The position numbers were made by a program, and so were the translations under genes. A DNA stretch of 16,655 bases from Chloroflexota bacterium (GTDB taxonomy: Bacteria > Chloroflexota > Anaerolineae > Aggregatilineales > UBA2796), in contig RFIM01000140.1 of assembly GCA_003695215.1 (NCBI GenBank), forward strand, positions 1 through 16,655, written 5' to 3'. Every line of letters begins with the position of its first letter. The first letter of the stretch is position 1. The notes under the pieces are model-generated. The model did no database searches and was not told the origin of the DNA. It saw only the letters and a program-made list of their open reading frames with translations. Below, piece by piece: positions 14,629-16,655 of the stretch.

Positions 14629-15684
14629 TTAGCGCGTCTGGGTGATTTTTGTCAGGCTGCGTGGCGCATCCAGCGCATTGCCCTTGACGGCGGCGATGTG
14701 CAGCGCCAAAAGTTGCCCTGCCACCACTGCCACAATCGGCGAGAGCCACTCAGGGACGCCTTGTGGCATAGGCACAGGTAAGTGCGCGGCTTCAAGGGCT
14801 GTGCGGTTGGCGCTGATGACGGTCAAGTCGGCGCGGCGCTCGCGCAGATCGCGCACTAGGGCCAACATGTCGGGCAGGGCGGCGCCATCGGGCATGATAG
14901 CGATGACGGGGAAATCTTCCTCGATCATCGCCTTCGGGCCGTGCCGAAAATCGGCGCTGCTGTAAGGCTCAGCGATCACGTAGGTCAGTTCCTTGATCTT
15001 GAGCGCGATCTCGAAAGCAGTTGCATAGTTGTAGCCGCGCCCAAGCACCACACAATGAGACATGAAGCGGAAGCGCTCTGCGCGCGCAGCCAAGACGGGC
15101 GCGATCTCCAGCGCATGCGCAATGAACGTCGGCAATCGGCGCAGGTCATCAAACAGGCCGCTGTTCTCGGCCAGGTGCGCTGTCAGCAGGGCGAAGGCGG
15201 CCAGCTGGGCAGTGTAGGTTTTGGTGGCGGCGATGCTGCGCTCGAGGCCTGCATGCAGCGCCAGGTGATAGTCAGCTTGTTGCGCCATGGGCGAATCGGG
15301 CGCATTAGTTATGGCAATAGTCAGGGCGCCTTGCGCGGCGGCATCGCGCAGCACTTGCAGCACATCAGTGGCTTGCCCTGACTGCGAGACGCCGATCACG
15401 GCAGCGTTGCGATAGCGCGGCGGACTTTGGTAGAGCGTGCTGATCGAAGGCGCGGCTAGCGCCACGGGCAAGCCGAGATGGATGCCGAACAGGTACTGCG
15501 CATAACGAGCTGCGTTATCTGAGGAGCCGCGCGCCGCAAGCACAATATAGCGCGGATCAGCGGCGCGCAAGGCCGCCGCAACCTGCGCAAATTGCGGCTG
15601 GGCAATCAGGCGCGCGATGACCTCAGGCTGTTGGCGGATTTCGCGCTCCAGAATCGAATTGGCGGGCTGCAGGGCATCGTTCAT
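14629..15684 (-). CDS. SIS-domain GlmS-like aminosugar isomerase/deaminase
   Basis: A 351-residue protein with two SIS domains, equal to the isomerase half of GlmS without the glutaminase half. SIS 1 (about 45-165) has ARGSSDNAARYAQY and the phosphosugar loop GVSQSGQATDVL (98-109), then ATKTYTAQLAA (153-163). SIS 2 (about 205-345) has GRGYNYATAFEIALKIKELT with E232 as the likely catalytic Glu, EPYSSADFRHGP (239-250) and the C-terminal PRSLTKITQT (341-350). Lacking glutaminase, it is likely a glucosamine-6-phosphate deaminase of the NagB-II type, or a related sugar-phosphate deaminase or isomerase (AgaS/FrlB-like). The substrate is not certain. ATG 15684 has a weak GAG site. It starts 37 bases after a tRNA-Leu with no terminator or promoter visible in between. 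Confidence 0.88.
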   Translation of the reverse strand: MNDALQPANSILEREIRQQPEVIARLIAQPQFAQVAAALRAADPRYIVLAARGSSDNAARYAQYLFGIHLGLPVALAAPSISTLYQSPPRYRNAAVIGVSQSGQATDVLQVLRDAAAQGALTIAITNAPDSPMAQQADYHLALHAGLERSIAATKTYTAQLAAFALLTAHLAENSGLFDDLRRLPTFIAHALEIAPVLAARAERFRFMSHCVVLGRGYNYATAFEIALKIKELTYVIAEPYSSADFRHGPKAMIEEDFPVIAIMPDGAALPDMLALVRDLRERRADLTVISANRTALEAAHLPVPMPQGVPEWLSPIVAVVAGQLLALHIAAVKGNALDAPRSLTKITQTR

Positions 15685-15721
15685 GAACAGCTCGGGTGCA
15701 ATCTGCGAAGGCGGTCAGCTG

Positions 15722-15802
15722 TGCGGGAGACGGGAGTCGAACCCGTATGAGTTGCCTCCTCAGTTTTTAAGACTGATGCGTATACCATTCCGCCACTCCC
15801 GC
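15722..15802 (-). tRNA. tRNA-Leu (anticodon UAA)
   Basis: An 81-base class II tRNA. The acceptor stem GCGGGAG (15802-15796) pairs perfectly with CTCCCGC (15729-15723), with discriminator A at 15722. The anticodon arm is TCAGT-CTTAAAA-ACTGA, giving UAA. A variable arm of 13 bases with GGAG near the start and CTC near the end marks Leu. The T arm is ACGGG-TTCGACT-CCCGT. CCA is not encoded: the bases after A73 are CAG, so the tail must be added by enzyme. Confidence 0.96.
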
Positions 15803-15812
15803 GCTGAGGCCT

Positions 15813-15841
15813 AGTATAGCGCAAAGGGCGCCGCCTGACAA
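15813..15841 (-). promoter_or_regulatory. Sigma-70-like promoter of tRNA-Leu
   Basis: On the minus strand TTGTCA (15841-15836), a 17-base spacer and TATACT (15818-15813), eleven bases before the mature tRNA 5' end. It is one of the best promoters in the window and may also drive the SIS, unknown and acpS genes. Confidence 0.75.
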
Positions 15842-15847
15842 TACAAT

Positions 15848-16033
15848 AGATGCAAGCGCGTGTGCGTCGGTCTTGTCGGTTTTGATGCCTGCGATTTCTG
15901 AGCATTTGGGGCGCTTTCGCGTATTCGCGGCAACGCCACTGCTGGCAGCACTTTCAAAGCTACGTGCATTCCTCGCCTTGGCGATTGGCACAGCTATGCT
16001 TTCGCGCATTGTAGCAATTTCTACCACATTCAT
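15848..16033 (-). pseudogene. Decayed IS110-like transposase N-terminal remnant
   Basis: Reading from ATG 16033, the first 22 residues (MNVVEIATM, then RESIAVPIAKARN) look like the start of IS110-family transposases, whose usual opening is a V-G-I-D-V-S/A-K strand. Here the first catalytic Asp is lost (VEIATM). After SFESAASSGVAANTRKRPKC the frame jumps to EIAGIKTDKTDAHALASI (46-63), matching the conserved K-T-D-x-x-D-A-x-x-L-A block. About 40-60 residues expected between these parts are missing, and all of the protein after the block is gone. The frame then reads into the tRNA-Leu promoter and gene with no further similarity. I read it as a remnant with an internal deletion, not an active gene. 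Family assignment rests on memory of motifs. Confidence 0.5.
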
Positions 16034-16041
16034 TCTATAAC

Positions 16042-16050
16042 TGCTATGCT
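16042..16050 (+). promoter_or_regulatory. Possible extended -10 promoter of PH-domain gene
   Basis: TGC followed by TATGCT (16045-16050) in an AT-richer stretch, 37 bases before ATG 16087. No convincing -35 box is seen. It lies between the IS110-like remnant and the gene, so the remnant's outer end may have supplied it. Confidence 0.4.
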
Positions 16051-16086
16051 TATTTGTGCAGAACTACAGGTAGGCAAATAGCAACT

Positions 16087-16655
16087 ATGGGCTACATCGA
16101 GCGCAATCTGATCGCGGGCGAGCGCGTCGTTTACAAAACGGGCACGCACTGGTGGCTATGGCTGTATCCATTGCTGCTGACCGCTTTGCTGCTTGCACTT
16201 TTCCAGGCGGCTATACCATTTCTTGTAGAGCAAGGCAGGCAGGTAGTCGGCCTGACAACGCAAACGGCTTCCTACATCGCTTTTATCGGCATTGTGATCA
16301 TCCTGATTGGCGCGCTGAGCACGCTCGGCGGCTTCATCCGCTGGCTGACGGATGAGATCAGCGTCACGACGCTGCGCATTGTCAGCAAGCGCGGCTGGCT
16401 GATACGGCGCGTCACCGAAATCTCGCTGAGCAAGTTTGAAGCCTGCGAAATTGCCGAGAGTCTGTTTGGACGCCTGCTTGGCTACAAAACGCTGGTAATC
16501 ACAGGCACAGGCGGCACAGTTCATCGCTTTGAGATGGTGCGCCGCGCGCGTGCATTGCGCGACCGCATCTTGGAGCAGGCAGCAGCGCAGAGCAAAGTGC
16601 CATCTGAGCGCGTTGTGGCTTCGCAAAGCGTGCTTGAGGAAGTTTTCAGCGCCAG
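16087..16655 (+). CDS. Bacterial PH-domain membrane protein, 3' end cut by window edge
   Basis: An unbroken frame of 189 codons runs to the right edge. The N-terminus (MGYIERNLIAGERVVYKT) is typical of proteins with a bacterial PH domain (bPH2, YdbS/YdbT-like), where L-x-x-G-E-x-V is common. Two membrane helices follow (about 24-45 and 62-85). The PH-like domain comes next: VTTLRIVSKRGWLIRRVTEI, LSKFEACEIAESLFGRLLGY and TLVITGTGGTVHRFEMV. A charged helix (about 155-175) follows. Such proteins sit in the inner membrane and their roles are poorly defined. Start ATG 16087 has only a distant GGTAGG about 12 bases upstream, so translation may be modest. It is not in an operon with the genes to its left, which run the other way. 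Whether a further domain follows is unknown. Confidence 0.83.
   Translation, partial: MGYIERNLIAGERVVYKTGTHWWLWLYPLLLTALLLALFQAAIPFLVEQGRQVVGLTTQTASYIAFIGIVIILIGALSTLGGFIRWLTDEISVTTLRIVSKRGWLIRRVTEISLSKFEACEIAESLFGRLLGYKTLVITGTGGTVHRFEMVRRARALRDRILEQAAAQSKVPSERVVASQSVLEEVFSA

Noticed and set aside
14113..14781. Open frame of 222 codons on the plus strand
   Set aside because: It lies antisense to acpS, the unknown gene and the SIS gene, and gives a His/Leu/Arg-rich sequence without family features. GC-rich coding DNA often leaves such open antisense frames.
15767..15847. Continuation of the IS110-like frame into tRNA-Leu
   Set aside because: The frame is open by chance through the tRNA promoter and gene. 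Similarity to a transposase stops before this part.
1..16655. CRISPR array, prophage, toxin-antitoxin or defence genes
   Set aside because: I saw no regularly spaced direct repeats and no gene of those families. The only mobile trace is the IS110-like remnant.

Overview
The window is GC-rich, dense bacterial chromosome with almost no non-coding DNA. It fits an environmental, uncultured-type bacterium, and I infer Chloroflexota with moderate confidence. The supporting signs are a RodZ-like protein with a long Thr/Pro-rich linker, the folate-dependent tRNA methyltransferase TrmFO, a receiver-GAF-histidine kinase protein, and strong GCGC and CTGAG/CTCAG word bias. No single marker gene settles the phylum. 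TTG and GTG starts and 1-10 bp gene overlaps are common.

Layout. (1) 1-4978, minus strand: a SufR-like winged-helix regulator with a C-terminal cysteine cluster leads a tight operon of four family-4 glycosyltransferases. The last one runs off the left edge. This is probably a cell-surface polysaccharide or glycolipid module. (2) 5129-6322, plus strand: a divergent M24 metallopeptidase with an intact five-ligand metal site. (3) 6327-7664, minus strand: rplI (bL9) followed 6 bp later by the RodZ-like membrane protein. (4) 7802-10206, plus strand: two tandem paralogous membrane-anchored SGNH hydrolases. Their promoter is interleaved with the rplI promoter. (5) 10179-13242, minus strand: trmFO and then the receiver-GAF-kinase protein, with a possible 29-codon ORF bridging them. 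(6) 13361-13882, plus strand: a histidine phosphatase with RHS in place of RHG. (7) 13879-15802, minus strand: a tRNA-Leu(UAA) with a very good promoter, then a GlmS-type SIS isomerase/deaminase, a small unknown protein and acpS. No terminator separates the tRNA from the genes after it. (8) 15848-16033, minus strand: a decayed IS110-like transposase remnant. (9) 16087 to the right edge, plus strand: a bacterial PH-domain membrane protein, incomplete.

How the genes may work together. The glycosyltransferases, the duplicated SGNH proteins (a fold used to add or remove O-acetyl groups on exported polysaccharides) and the SIS amino-sugar enzyme all point to cell-envelope glycan building. The RodZ-like protein and AcpS (fatty-acid synthesis) also serve the envelope. 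A redox- or iron-sensing regulator at the head of the glycosyltransferase operon is the most unusual linkage. Nothing here is a clear defence system or phage, and there is no CRISPR array. The most notable items are the SufR-like regulator with glycosyltransferases, the SGNH pair with interleaved promoters, the IS110 relic beside the tRNA, and an over-represented GCCTGAG word.
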